Source: Maribacter sp. MJ134
Lineage (GTDB): Bacteria > Bacteroidota > Bacteroidia > Flavobacteriales > Flavobacteriaceae
DNA length: 64,000 nt
NCBI RefSeq assembly: GCF_003970695.1
Contig: NZ_CP034570.1
Location: 1,860,001-1,924,000, forward strand
Reading direction: 5' to 3'
The position numbers and the translations under genes were made by a program. The notes beneath the pieces were generated by a model. The model searched no databases. It was given only the letters and a program-made list of their open reading frames with translations, and was not told the DNA's origin. Shown here piece by piece: positions 53,824-62,090 of the stretch (the stretch's first letter is position 1; the number at the start of each line of letters is the position of its first letter).

Positions 53824-54267
53824 CTATTCAAAAACGCGGAGTAAACTTCCGTTCAGTTCCGTGTTATATATCTTTAATGGCTTTGCGACACTATTGGGAA
53901 TGGTATTTAAAGGTGCTCCCGTTTGGTCAAATCTAGATCCATGGACATCGCAAAAGAAAATACCTCCGTTCTGATTTACAAATCTTACTTGATCATAATT
54001 TTGATGACTGCAAACTTGGGTAGCAGCAACGAACTCCCCCTCTAAATTCTTAACCACTACGACCAAACTTTTAAGAATAAAGCCGCCGTTATTTTCTAAG
54101 TTGGCAGCCTCGGCAGAGTTTAAGTCTACCGTAAAATCAATGCCTGTTGGTGGATCTACCAGGTTTCCATCTATACCATCATCTTTACCACAACCTCCCA
54201 AACAGGGAAATGTAATGGCGAAGGCCGCACCGGCGCCTAAACTCTTTAAAAATTGCTTTCTTTCCAT
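53824..54267 (-). CDS. Rieske [2Fe-2S] lipoprotein
   Basis: 147 residues. N-terminus MERKQFLKSLGAGAAF looks Tat-like without a second arginine, followed by a lipobox LGGC. The Rieske ligands are CSH (VCSHQNYD) and CDVH (FFCDVHGSRF), in the usual two-loop order, then GAPLNTIPNSVAKPL. No cytochrome b partner is nearby. First gene of the Rieske-thioredoxin-ApbE-DUF4266-DUF3570 run, 29 bases upstream of the thioredoxin gene. Confidence 0.93.
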   Translation of the reverse strand: MERKQFLKSLGAGAAFAITFPCLGGCGKDDGIDGNLVDPPTGIDFTVDLNSAEAANLENNGGFILKSLVVVVKNLEGEFVAATQVCSHQNYDQVRFVNQNGGIFFCDVHGSRFDQTGAPLNTIPNSVAKPLKIYNTELNGSLLRVFE

Positions 54268-54316
54268 AACTACATATTTATAATAAACAACGTAGTATTA
54301 CTTCTTATCGTATGCC

Positions 54317-55495
54317 TTAGTATATAAAGGTACCGTACGGGCTGGCAATAGTGAGTTTTTTTGTTGAGGAAGCCTCGACCCTACCAATTATCTTGGCATC
54401 CACATTAAACTCTTTTGATATTGTAATCAAATCCTGTGCCATCTCCGGATTTACATAAATCTCTAAGCGGTGACCACAGTTAAAAACCTGATACATTTCC
54501 TTCCAATCCGTTCCCGATTGCTCCTGAATGAGCCTGAACAACGGCGGAACCTCGAAAAGGTTATCCTTGATGATATGAAGATTATCGATAAAGTGAAGAA
54601 TCTTTGTTTGCGCACCTCCGCTACAATGAACCATTCCGTGAATATCGTCGCTGGTATATCGTGATAGTATTTGCTTTACGATGGGCGCATAAGTTCTCGT
54701 AGGAGAAAGCACTAGCTTTCCTGCGTCCAGGGGAGCATCAGCCACGCTATCCGTTAGTTTGGTTGCGCCGGAATAGACCAAATCAGAGGGAACCTCGGCA
54801 TCATAACTCTCAGGAAATTTGTCCGCCAAGTATTTTGCGAAAACATCATGTCGTGCGGAAGTAAGTCCGTTACTTCCCATGCCTCCATTATATTCTTTTT
54901 CGTACGTGGATTGCCCGTAGGAAGCTAACCCAACGATTACATCTCCCGCTTTAATATTAGCGTTATCAATGACTTTGTCCCTTCTTAATCTAGCGGTTAC
55001 CGTAGAGTCCACGATAATTGTCCTGACCAAATCCCCAACATCGGCAGTTTCACCTCCTGTGGAGCGTATGGAGATACCGTAGGACGATAAGTCTTTAATG
55101 AGTTCTTCCGTGCCGTTGATAATTGCGGATAACACTTCTCCCGGAATTTTATTTTTGTTTCTTCCTATTGTTGAGGATAGCATAATATTGTCCGTTGCCC
55201 CCACACAGATTAAATCATCAATGTTCATGATAAGAGCATCTTGTGCGATTCCTTTCCAAACGGATAGATCTCCCGTCTCTTTCCAGTACATATAGGCCAA
55301 TGAGGATTTGGTACCCGCGCCGTCTGCGTGCATAACAAGGCAGTAATCCTCATCTCCCGTTAAATAATCAGGAACTATTTTACAAAAAGCTTTTGGAAAC
55401 AGGCCTTTGTCTATGTTCTTTATGGCATTGTGTACATCTTCTTTAGAGGCGGAAACGCCCCTTTGACTGTATCTTTCGCTCGTGGATGAGGACAT
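54317..55495 (-). CDS. purM: phosphoribosylformylglycinamidine cyclo-ligase (AIR synthase)
   Basis: Fifth step of purine synthesis, ATP-dependent ring closure to AIR. 392 residues, the Bacteroidota-type PurM: HADGAGTKSSLAYMYW, IAQDALIMNIDDLICVGA, STGGETADVGDLVRT and HGMVHCSGGAQTKI are the ATP and substrate loops. The Rieske gene starts 49 bases downstream on the same strand, so read-through is possible though the functions differ. Confidence 0.94.
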   Translation of the reverse strand: MSSSTSERYSQRGVSASKEDVHNAIKNIDKGLFPKAFCKIVPDYLTGDEDYCLVMHADGAGTKSSLAYMYWKETGDLSVWKGIAQDALIMNIDDLICVGATDNIMLSSTIGRNKNKIPGEVLSAIINGTEELIKDLSSYGISIRSTGGETADVGDLVRTIIVDSTVTARLRRDKVIDNANIKAGDVIVGLASYGQSTYEKEYNGGMGSNGLTSARHDVFAKYLADKFPESYDAEVPSDLVYSGATKLTDSVADAPLDAGKLVLSPTRTYAPIVKQILSRYTSDDIHGMVHCSGGAQTKILHFIDNLHIIKDNLFEVPPLFRLIQEQSGTDWKEMYQVFNCGHRLEIYVNPEMAQDLITISKEFNVDAKIIGRVEASSTKKLTIASPYGTFIY

Positions 55496-55562
55496 ATAAT
55501 TTCTTTACGACAAAAATAGGAGAATTGATTTAAAATCAGAATTTAGCAAGCGAAAGTAATTG

Positions 55563-57749
55563 CTATTTAATGAACAATAGCTCCCTGTATTTAGTCAATG
55601 GCCATAATTGGTCTTCAATAAGCTTCTCTAGCTTATCGGAATGTAATCGAATTTTATCAAAATAAGGTTTTACGTTCTCACAGTAGGCTACCGCTCTCTT
55701 TTTACTTTCCTTAATAACATTTGCTTTCTTTCTGGCCTCGGTCATTGCATCTGTGAGTTTTTTGAGCTCATTTAAGTGCTCTCCAATTTCCTCTATCATG
55801 GTTAGTTGACCTACAGAAAAACTCTTATGGGCAGCTCCGTAAATTTCCTTAAGACCAGAAACGTTTGTTATCAATTTATTCTGATAGGCAATTGCGGCAG
55901 GAATAACGCTACTGTATACCAAATCACTATACACTCTACCTTCAATCTGAAGGTGTAATATGTAGGCCTCCAATTCAACTTCCACCCTTGCGCCCACTTC
56001 AACATCACTCATCACCTTCATCGTCTTAAATAAAGCCAGACTCTCTTTTGAGGTCAGTATATTTAAAGCATCCGGGGTATTTTTATTATTACTTAGTTTT
56101 CTCTTTTTTGCTTCGTTCTCCCATTCTTTACTGTAACCGTCGCCATCGAAACGAATCCGCTTAGAGGTCTTTATATATTCCCTAAGGGTATTGAATATGG
56201 CCTCATCCTTCTTAAGGTTCTTTTTATCTATTAAGACATCTACCTCCTTTTTAAAATCCTTAAGTTGCTTTGCAACAATGGTGTTTAAGATGGTCATGGG
56301 TTTAGCACAATTGGTCTTTGCCCCTACCCCGCGCATTTCAAACTTATTACCTGTAAAAGCGAACGGAGAAGTTCTATTACGGTCTGTATTATCCAATAAT
56401 ATTTCCGGAATCTTCCCAACTACATTTAGCTTCAGTTCCGTCTTTTCCTCGGGTGATAGTTTACCTTGGCTCACTCCTTCCAGTTCATCAAGCACACTAC
56501 TTAACTGCTTTCCGATAAATATGGAAAAAATAGCAGGTGGTGCCTCGTTTGCACCTAGCCTGTGATCATTACTGGCCGAAGCTATAGAGGAGCGTAAGAG
56601 TTCCTCATAAGTGTTTACCGCCTTGATAGTGTTAATGAAGAACGTAAGGAACTGGAGGTTCTTCATGGGCGTAGAGCCCGGACTCAAAAGATTGACGCCG
56701 GTATCTGTAGCCAAGGACCAGTTATTATGTTTGCCTGAGCCATTGATATCTGAAAATGGTTTTTCATGAAAAAGCACTTTAAACTGATGCTTATCCGCAA
56801 TTTTATCCATCACATCCATCAATAAAAGGTTGTGATCTACGGCTAAATTAGCCTCTTCAAAGACCGGGGCCAACTCAAACTGGTTCGGCGCAACCTCATT
56901 ATGACGGGTTTTTACCGGTATACCCAACTTGGTACATTCCTTTTCTAAATCGCTCATAAAACTGAGCACCCTACTTGGGATAACACCGAAATAATGATCA
57001 TCTAACTGTTGTCCCTTCGCAGCGTTATTTCCTACTAGGGTTCTACCAGTCATAATAATATCAGGCCTAGAATGTGCAAGGGCCTTATCTATCAAAAAAT
57101 ATTCTTGCTCCCAACCTAAAGTGGCGTTTACTTTGGCAACGTTCTTATCAAAATATTTAGCCACTGCTGTCGCTGCTTCATCCACGGCGTGCAAAGCTCT
57201 CAACAGCGGCGCCTTGTTATCCAACGCCTCTCCCGTGTAGGAAACGAAAATAGTAGGAATGCATAAGGTAGTACCATAGATAAATGCCGGGGATGTCGGG
57301 TCCCAAGCGGTATAACCCCGTGCTTCAAAAGTATTGCGGATACCGCCACTAGGGAAGCTTGACGCGTCTGGTTCTTGCTGCACCAACTGTCCGCCTCCAA
57401 ACTTTTCAAGAGCTGTACCATCTGGCAATAAATCGAAAAAAGCATCGTGCTTTTCTGCTGTAGCTCCGGTTAAAGGTTGAAACCAATGTGTATAATGTGT
57501 GGCACCCATGGAAATGGCCCAACCTTTCATAGCTTCCGCTACCTGGTCCGCGATTTTACGGTCAATTTTAGAACCCGAAAAAATAGCATCCCTAACACTT
57601 GCCAATGCATCTTTGGTAAGATATTGAAGCATTCTCTTTTCGTTAAAAACATTTACTCCGAACAAGTCTGACCTTCTTCCTTTTTCTTCAATAGCGATTG
57701 CTTTTCTTCTATGACTTTCCGCTATTGCCGCTGACCTTTGTACTGACAT
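55563..57749 (-). CDS. glnN: glutamine synthetase type III
   Basis: ATP-dependent glutamine synthesis from glutamate and ammonium. 728 residues, the large GSIII form typical of Bacteroidota. Catalytic blocks NATLGWEQEYFLIDKA, KTRHNEVAPNQFELAPVFE, NGSGKHNNWS and NRTSPFAFTGNKFEMRG lie between residues 215 and 490, followed by a long helical C-domain. Divergent from a second, type II, glutamine synthetase gene; the shared upstream region carries a putative nitrogen operator. Confidence 0.97.
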   Translation of the reverse strand: MSVQRSAAIAESHRRKAIAIEEKGRRSDLFGVNVFNEKRMLQYLTKDALASVRDAIFSGSKIDRKIADQVAEAMKGWAISMGATHYTHWFQPLTGATAEKHDAFFDLLPDGTALEKFGGGQLVQQEPDASSFPSGGIRNTFEARGYTAWDPTSPAFIYGTTLCIPTIFVSYTGEALDNKAPLLRALHAVDEAATAVAKYFDKNVAKVNATLGWEQEYFLIDKALAHSRPDIIMTGRTLVGNNAAKGQQLDDHYFGVIPSRVLSFMSDLEKECTKLGIPVKTRHNEVAPNQFELAPVFEEANLAVDHNLLLMDVMDKIADKHQFKVLFHEKPFSDINGSGKHNNWSLATDTGVNLLSPGSTPMKNLQFLTFFINTIKAVNTYEELLRSSIASASNDHRLGANEAPPAIFSIFIGKQLSSVLDELEGVSQGKLSPEEKTELKLNVVGKIPEILLDNTDRNRTSPFAFTGNKFEMRGVGAKTNCAKPMTILNTIVAKQLKDFKKEVDVLIDKKNLKKDEAIFNTLREYIKTSKRIRFDGDGYSKEWENEAKKRKLSNNKNTPDALNILTSKESLALFKTMKVMSDVEVGARVEVELEAYILHLQIEGRVYSDLVYSSVIPAAIAYQNKLITNVSGLKEIYGAAHKSFSVGQLTMIEEIGEHLNELKKLTDAMTEARKKANVIKESKKRAVAYCENVKPYFDKIRLHSDKLEKLIEDQLWPLTKYRELLFIK

Positions 57750-57776
57750 ATGACCCCAAATGAATTATTAATTCCA

Positions 57777-57784
57777 CAAAATTA
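57777..57784 (-). promoter_or_regulatory. TAATTTTG -7 box of glnN
   Basis: On the minus strand TAATTTTG lies 28 bases upstream of the ATG; a TTTG at 57807-57810, 22 bases further upstream, can serve as -33. The -33 abuts the operator candidate at 57811. Confidence 0.55.
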
Positions 57785-57810
57785 CGTTCTTAAAATAGAA
57801 ATATCACAAA

Positions 57811-57870
57811 ATACCCGCCAAAAAATGGGGGTGTATCTAAAATATTCTCATTTATAACGAATTACCCCCG
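57811..57870. promoter_or_regulatory. putative nitrogen operator between the two glutamine synthetase genes
   Basis: ATACCC-N12-GGGTGT (57811-57834), with the inner AAAAAATG also shared with the P-II upstream motif at 29692-29714. A further half-site TTACCCCCG lies at 57862-57870. The block touches the glnN -33 box and lies about 30 bases upstream of the GSII -7 box, positions suited to control both genes. Confidence 0.55.
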
Positions 57871-57899
57871 TAAAAATTCATATAATTCCATAAAAAACA

Positions 57900-57907
57900 T
57901 ATTTTTG
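57900..57907 (+). promoter_or_regulatory. TATTTTTG -7 box of the GSII gene
   Basis: Exact TAnnTTTG match 35 bases upstream of the ATG at 57943; no clear -33 TTTG. Confidence 0.5.
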
Positions 57908-57942
57908 TCTGTCTTTTTATTATTAATTTATAACATGAAAAT

Positions 57943-58965
57943 ATGGCTAAAGTTAAATTAGAGTATATATGGTTGGATGGTTATTTTCCGACCCAAAACT
58001 TGAGAAGTAAAACAAAAGTAGAAGAACACGAAGATTTTAAAGGAACGTTAGAGGAGCTAGGAAACTGGTCTTTTGACGGGTCTTCTACAAGACAAGCCGA
58101 AGGTGGTTCCTCTGACTGCTTATTAGTTCCTGTAGCTATTTATCCGGATCCGGCAAGAATCAACGGATGGTTGGTAATGACAGAAGTTATGAATGCAGAT
58201 GGAACTCCTCATGTTTCAAATGGTAGAGCCACTATTGATGATGAAGATGATGATTTCTGGTTCGGTTTTGAGCAAGAATATTTTATAATGGACACTGCTA
58301 CACAATTACCCTTAGGTTTCCCTATCGGTGGTTACCCTGCACCACAAGGAATGTATTACTGTTCTGTGGGCGGAAAAAATACGCACGGAAGAGATTTGGT
58401 TGAAGAGCACGCCGATCTTTGTATAGAAGCTGGTTTAAACTTTGAAGGTATTAACCAAGAGGTTGCTTCCGGTCAATGGGAATTTCAACTATTCGCCAAG
58501 GGTGCTAAAAAAGCTGGTGATGAAATCTGGATTGCCAGATATTTATTGGACAGACTAACGGAAAAGTATGGTTACTATATTGAATATCACCCAAAACCTT
58601 TAGGTAAGGATATGGACTGGAACGGTTCTGGTATGCATGCAAACTTCTCTAACACCACGTTAAGAACTTGTGGTTCAAAAGAAACCTACGCAACCATTTG
58701 TGAAGCTTTCCGCCCATACGTAAAAGAACATATCGCCGTTTATGGTGAATTCAACGATCAACGTTTGACGGGAGATCATGAAACAGCTGCCATTACAGAT
58801 TTCTCTTGGGGTGTTTCTGATAGAGGTGCCTCTATCCGTATTCCAATTATTGCAGTTGAGAAAGGATATAAAGGATGGTTAGAAGATAGAAGACCAGCTT
58901 CAAATGGTGATCCTTATAAGATTGCCGCCAGAATTATAAAAACAGTTAAAACAGCGAAAGTTTAA
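57943..58965 (+). CDS. glutamine synthetase type II (eukaryotic-like)
   Basis: 340 residues, the short GSII form. N-terminal beta-grasp with LEELGNWSFDGSSTRQA; catalytic core FWFGFEQEYFIMD, INQEVASGQWEFQ, WNGSGMHANFS, LTGDHETAAITDFSWGVSDR (listed as separate blocks) and the C-terminal RRPASNGDPYKIAARI. It duplicates the reaction of the divergent glnN product, so the two are probably used under different nitrogen supply. Confidence 0.96.
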   Translation: MAKVKLEYIWLDGYFPTQNLRSKTKVEEHEDFKGTLEELGNWSFDGSSTRQAEGGSSDCLLVPVAIYPDPARINGWLVMTEVMNADGTPHVSNGRATIDDEDDDFWFGFEQEYFIMDTATQLPLGFPIGGYPAPQGMYYCSVGGKNTHGRDLVEEHADLCIEAGLNFEGINQEVASGQWEFQLFAKGAKKAGDEIWIARYLLDRLTEKYGYYIEYHPKPLGKDMDWNGSGMHANFSNTTLRTCGSKETYATICEAFRPYVKEHIAVYGEFNDQRLTGDHETAAITDFSWGVSDRGASIRIPIIAVEKGYKGWLEDRRPASNGDPYKIAARIIKTVKTAKV

Positions 58966-58988
58966 TAAACCGAATTAATTGTTGCTAT

Positions 58989-59022
58989 AAACCGGCTTAA
59001 CTATTGTTAAGTCGGTTTTTTA
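58989..59022 (+). terminator. Rho-independent terminator after the GSII gene
   Basis: 12-bp stem AACCGGCTTAAC/GTTAAGTCGGTT (one G-U) with a 4-base loop and T6; it reaches the stop codon of the convergent gene. Confidence 0.85.
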
Positions 59023-60618
59023 GTTTTTAATGGGCTGCAAGGGCGTATTCATCCAGTAGTCTCCAAAATTATCCGGTTTAACAATGGGTTGATTCTCAAA
59101 AATTGGAAAATCTTTTTTCATTACTAATGAATCCGTAGGTACAGTCGTATTTTTGGTTTCTAATTGTTGAACAAAAAATTCTCTAAACTGCATCCTACTT
59201 GAAAACTTTTTTTCGTAGACGATATTTCCATTTACATCTTCTACATTCTTAACTACAATTTTCAATAACTCAGAGTCAATTTCAGAATCTCGATATTTAG
59301 GTTTTAAGGTTTCGAACATTAGTTTACTCGCCCTTTTGTCGCCATCAGCATATAGTAACACTTCTTTTCCCAACACGACTAATTTTCTGATTTTGATTCT
59401 TTTACCTTTATATCTTAGTTTATAATTAGATTTTCTAAAAACCTCCTTTTCACCTAATTCATTATTGAAAGTTAGCACGAAGCAAGCTTTATTAAAGTTA
59501 ATCAACGCTTCTTCTACATAAAACTCAGGAGGCAAAGCAACTTCAAAACCGTTGCGCATGGAATGGTAATTTAAATACATTAAATTATCTTTCTCCATAT
59601 ATTCGAGTTTTATGTCTAGTAAGGTTTCATTAGAACTTTTATTTTTTTTTGTTTTTCTCTTTGGGTAGTTAATAATGTAATCAAACTTTTTAATCGCAAA
59701 ACTACTTTTATTGACATACAAACTTCCTGCTACCTGAAAACCACTGTTCGGTTCTAAATTTTTAAGAGAAACCTTATAAAACAAATCATCATTGAAAACC
59801 ATTTCTCCTTCTTTTTGAAAGCTATGGTTGTCCACAAAATCGTATTCAAATACATTTACAAAATCAAAAGTATTTACATTTCTATTTCTTACAGGATCAT
59901 GAATTCTAAGAATAACAAATTCATTACCGCCATACCCTTTTAAGAATGCGTTTGAAATAACTTTCTTTTTACTTTTATAATCATATGCTATCGCTCCTAA
60001 GGTATCTCTTTGGAAGTCAGTATTTTTCTTATAATCGAATATTTTAATTTTAGATGTTTCAAAGTCTTTGGCATAAAAACCTTGGTCGACTACTTTTAAG
60101 ATTGCCTCATTTAGATTTACATAATTACCATCCTTGATTTGATAATCTCTGTAATAACCAACATAGGAATAGGGGTTTTGAGATAAATTTTTAGATAAAT
60201 TTTTAATTGCCATCTCAACAATTGTCCTGGCTGATAAATTACGTCTGATTCCCCGTTTTTTGTTCGCCCTAACAACAACCTCGTTCAACGTAACTATGTT
60301 AGGTTTTAATCTAATAATATTCACTTTATCATAAACGACATCAGATAATGCAATGGGAGTTGAGACATAACCCATGGATGATATCAATAGGGTATCTCCT
60401 TCTTTTTTAAAAAATGAAGGTATCTTGAAACTCCCATCCATATTGGTAATTACTCCTTTGGCCTTACCTTTTATACGTACAGTAGCGAAAATTATGGGCT
60501 CTTCGGTCTTTTCGTCGATTACTTTACCGCTCAAAAATTCTGAATCTTGTGCGTGTAGTATAGTGCAAGACTTCAACAGTAAATAACAAAACATTAATTG
60601 TTTGAAGAATACTTGCAT
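59020..60618 (-). CDS. carboxypeptidase-regulatory-like domain protein
   Basis: 532 residues with the start giving MQVFFKQLMFCYLLL and a signal ending LHAQ; a longer ATG start 12 codons upstream would overlap the previous gene. Residues about 25-110 are a CarboxypepD_reg-like Ig fold (SGKVIDEKTEEPIIFATVRI, VITNMDGSFKIP). The rest is beta-rich with no family I can name; it resembles TonB-plug-like or DUF5686-type surface proteins. Secreted, possibly outer-membrane associated. Thirteen bases after the antiporter gene. Confidence 0.85.
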   Translation of the reverse strand: MQVFFKQLMFCYLLLKSCTILHAQDSEFLSGKVIDEKTEEPIIFATVRIKGKAKGVITNMDGSFKIPSFFKKEGDTLLISSMGYVSTPIALSDVVYDKVNIIRLKPNIVTLNEVVVRANKKRGIRRNLSARTIVEMAIKNLSKNLSQNPYSYVGYYRDYQIKDGNYVNLNEAILKVVDQGFYAKDFETSKIKIFDYKKNTDFQRDTLGAIAYDYKSKKKVISNAFLKGYGGNEFVILRIHDPVRNRNVNTFDFVNVFEYDFVDNHSFQKEGEMVFNDDLFYKVSLKNLEPNSGFQVAGSLYVNKSSFAIKKFDYIINYPKRKTKKNKSSNETLLDIKLEYMEKDNLMYLNYHSMRNGFEVALPPEFYVEEALINFNKACFVLTFNNELGEKEVFRKSNYKLRYKGKRIKIRKLVVLGKEVLLYADGDKRASKLMFETLKPKYRDSEIDSELLKIVVKNVEDVNGNIVYEKKFSSRMQFREFFVQQLETKNTTVPTDSLVMKKDFPIFENQPIVKPDNFGDYWMNTPLQPIKN

Positions 60619-60631
60619 ATAGATGATTTGG

Positions 60632-61570
60632 TCAACTAATCGTAATATATACAAAAGATAGGTAAATTCCCACGAGAATTAAACCATCTCGCCAACCTAA
60701 ACGAAGCCCTTTTGGAATGAATACCAGAGGTAGAATAATAAAGGAAATTCCCAACATCCAAAATATATCGTTACTTAACAGACCATCATCTACTACTTTT
60801 ACTGGCGTTATGATAGCTGTGATGCCAAGCACGGCTAATAAATTAAATATATTGGAACCAATAAGGTTCCCTAAAGAAATGGCCTTTTCTTTTTTAATAA
60901 CCGCTATTATTGACGCTGCCAATTCGGGAATGCTCGTGCCAACGGAAACTACGGTAATTGCTATTACCCTTTCACTAACCCCAAAGACCGTTGCCATACC
61001 TACGGCTCCATTTATCAATAATTCCGACCCTCCCCAAAGAGCAATACCTCCCAAACCTAGAAAAAGAAAGGTCTTGTATATTGGAAGTGCTATGGTCACT
61101 ACATCTTCTTCTTCATCTACCGCAGGTTTTTGAAAGCGGAGCAGATATACCAGAAATAAGAAAAGGCAGACTACCATTATTATACCCTCATATTGCTCCA
61201 GTATACCATCAAAATAGATAAATCCAAAAAACAAAAGCGAAGCTAACATCATCACCGGCCAGTCCGTTGTATAAAAACTTCGCTTTACACTAATGGGACT
61301 CAGCAATACGGTAATGGCTAAAACAAGTCCTAAGTTGGCGATATTGGACCCCACTACATTACCTAAGGCCAGGTCGGGAAAGCCGTCTAGCGCAGCGTTA
61401 ATACTAACGATTAATTCCGGAGCGGAGGTTGCGAAGGAAACGACAGTCATACCAATAACAATTTTAGGTATGTTCAGTTTTAAGGAAAGATCTACGGCAG
61501 ATTTCAACAGCCAATTACCACCTGCTATCAAAAGCAACAAACCTCCAACCACATATAAAAAGTCTTGCAT
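60632..61570 (-). CDS. calcium/sodium antiporter (YrbG-like CaCA family)
   Basis: 312 residues, about ten helices, with the two inverted alpha-repeats: SFATSAPELIVSINAAL...GNVVGSNIANLG and SVGTSIPELAASIIAVI...GNLIGSNIFNLLAV, carrying the ion-binding Glu and Asn. The start is the ATG giving MQDFLYVVGG; a TTG six codons upstream is less likely. Co-directional with the following secreted protein gene. Confidence 0.94.
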   Translation of the reverse strand: MQDFLYVVGGLLLLIAGGNWLLKSAVDLSLKLNIPKIVIGMTVVSFATSAPELIVSINAALDGFPDLALGNVVGSNIANLGLVLAITVLLSPISVKRSFYTTDWPVMMLASLLFFGFIYFDGILEQYEGIIMVVCLFLFLVYLLRFQKPAVDEEEDVVTIALPIYKTFLFLGLGGIALWGGSELLINGAVGMATVFGVSERVIAITVVSVGTSIPELAASIIAVIKKEKAISLGNLIGSNIFNLLAVLGITAIITPVKVVDDGLLSNDIFWMLGISFIILPLVFIPKGLRLGWRDGLILVGIYLSFVYITIS

Positions 61571-61657
61571 TAAATCGGTTTTCAACAAATATAGGAGAAG
61601 TATTGCTCATAATACTGTGAACTACTCTATTCGCTGCCCGCTATTAAAACTAAATAA

Positions 61658-61705
61658 ATAGTTAAATAACTGCAAATATAGTTGTATAACTATAAAAATA
61701 GTTAT
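61658..61705. promoter_or_regulatory. periodic operator in front of the BlaI-type repressor
   Basis: ATAGTT starts at 61658, 61678 and 61698, an exact 20-base period. The middle copy is part of TATAGTTGTATAACTATA (61677-61694), a dyad with perfect 7-bp arms; the first forms AGTTA-AA-TAACT. The last one runs into the -7 box. Suits dimers of a winged-helix repressor on one helix face. Confidence 0.6.
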
Positions 61706-61712
61706 ACGTTTG
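61705..61712 (+). promoter_or_regulatory. TACGTTTG -7 box of the blaI-type gene
   Basis: Exact TAnnTTTG match 18 bases before the ATG at 61731, overlapping the last operator repeat by one base. Confidence 0.6.
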
Positions 61713-61730
61713 CTCTAACAAATACTGATA

Positions 61731-62090
61731 ATGGAAAAACTCACGAATAAGGAAGAGGAAATAATGAAAATCCTTTGGACTCTAGAAAGGGCCTTCGTAA
61801 AAGAAATCATGGAGCAGATAGCTGGCGATAAACCTCATTACAACACGCTATCCACTATTGTAAGGAACCTAGAAGAAAAAAACTACGTTGGCCACGAAGC
61901 TTTTGGAAAAACATATAGGTACTTTCCTATAGTAAGTAAGGCGGATTACAGACAAAAGTTTGTCAATTCTAGCATGGTGGACTACTTTGACAATTCTTAT
62001 AAGAACCTGGTATCCTTCTTTGCCAAGGAGGAGAAAATCTCCGTTGAGGACTTAAAAGAGATTATTAACCTTATTGAAAAGAAAAAATAA
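61731..62090 (+). CDS. BlaI/MecI/CopY family transcriptional repressor
   Basis: 119 residues: N-terminal winged helix (LTNKEEEIMKILW, HYNTLSTIVRNLEEKNYV) and a C-terminal dimerisation helix pair. In this family the repressor is cleaved when the membrane M56 partner is activated. The partner gene starts at the last base of its stop codon (TAATG), so translation is coupled. Probably autoregulated through the periodic operator upstream. Confidence 0.95.
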   Translation: MEKLTNKEEEIMKILWTLERAFVKEIMEQIAGDKPHYNTLSTIVRNLEEKNYVGHEAFGKTYRYFPIVSKADYRQKFVNSSMVDYFDNSYKNLVSFFAKEEKISVEDLKEIINLIEKKK

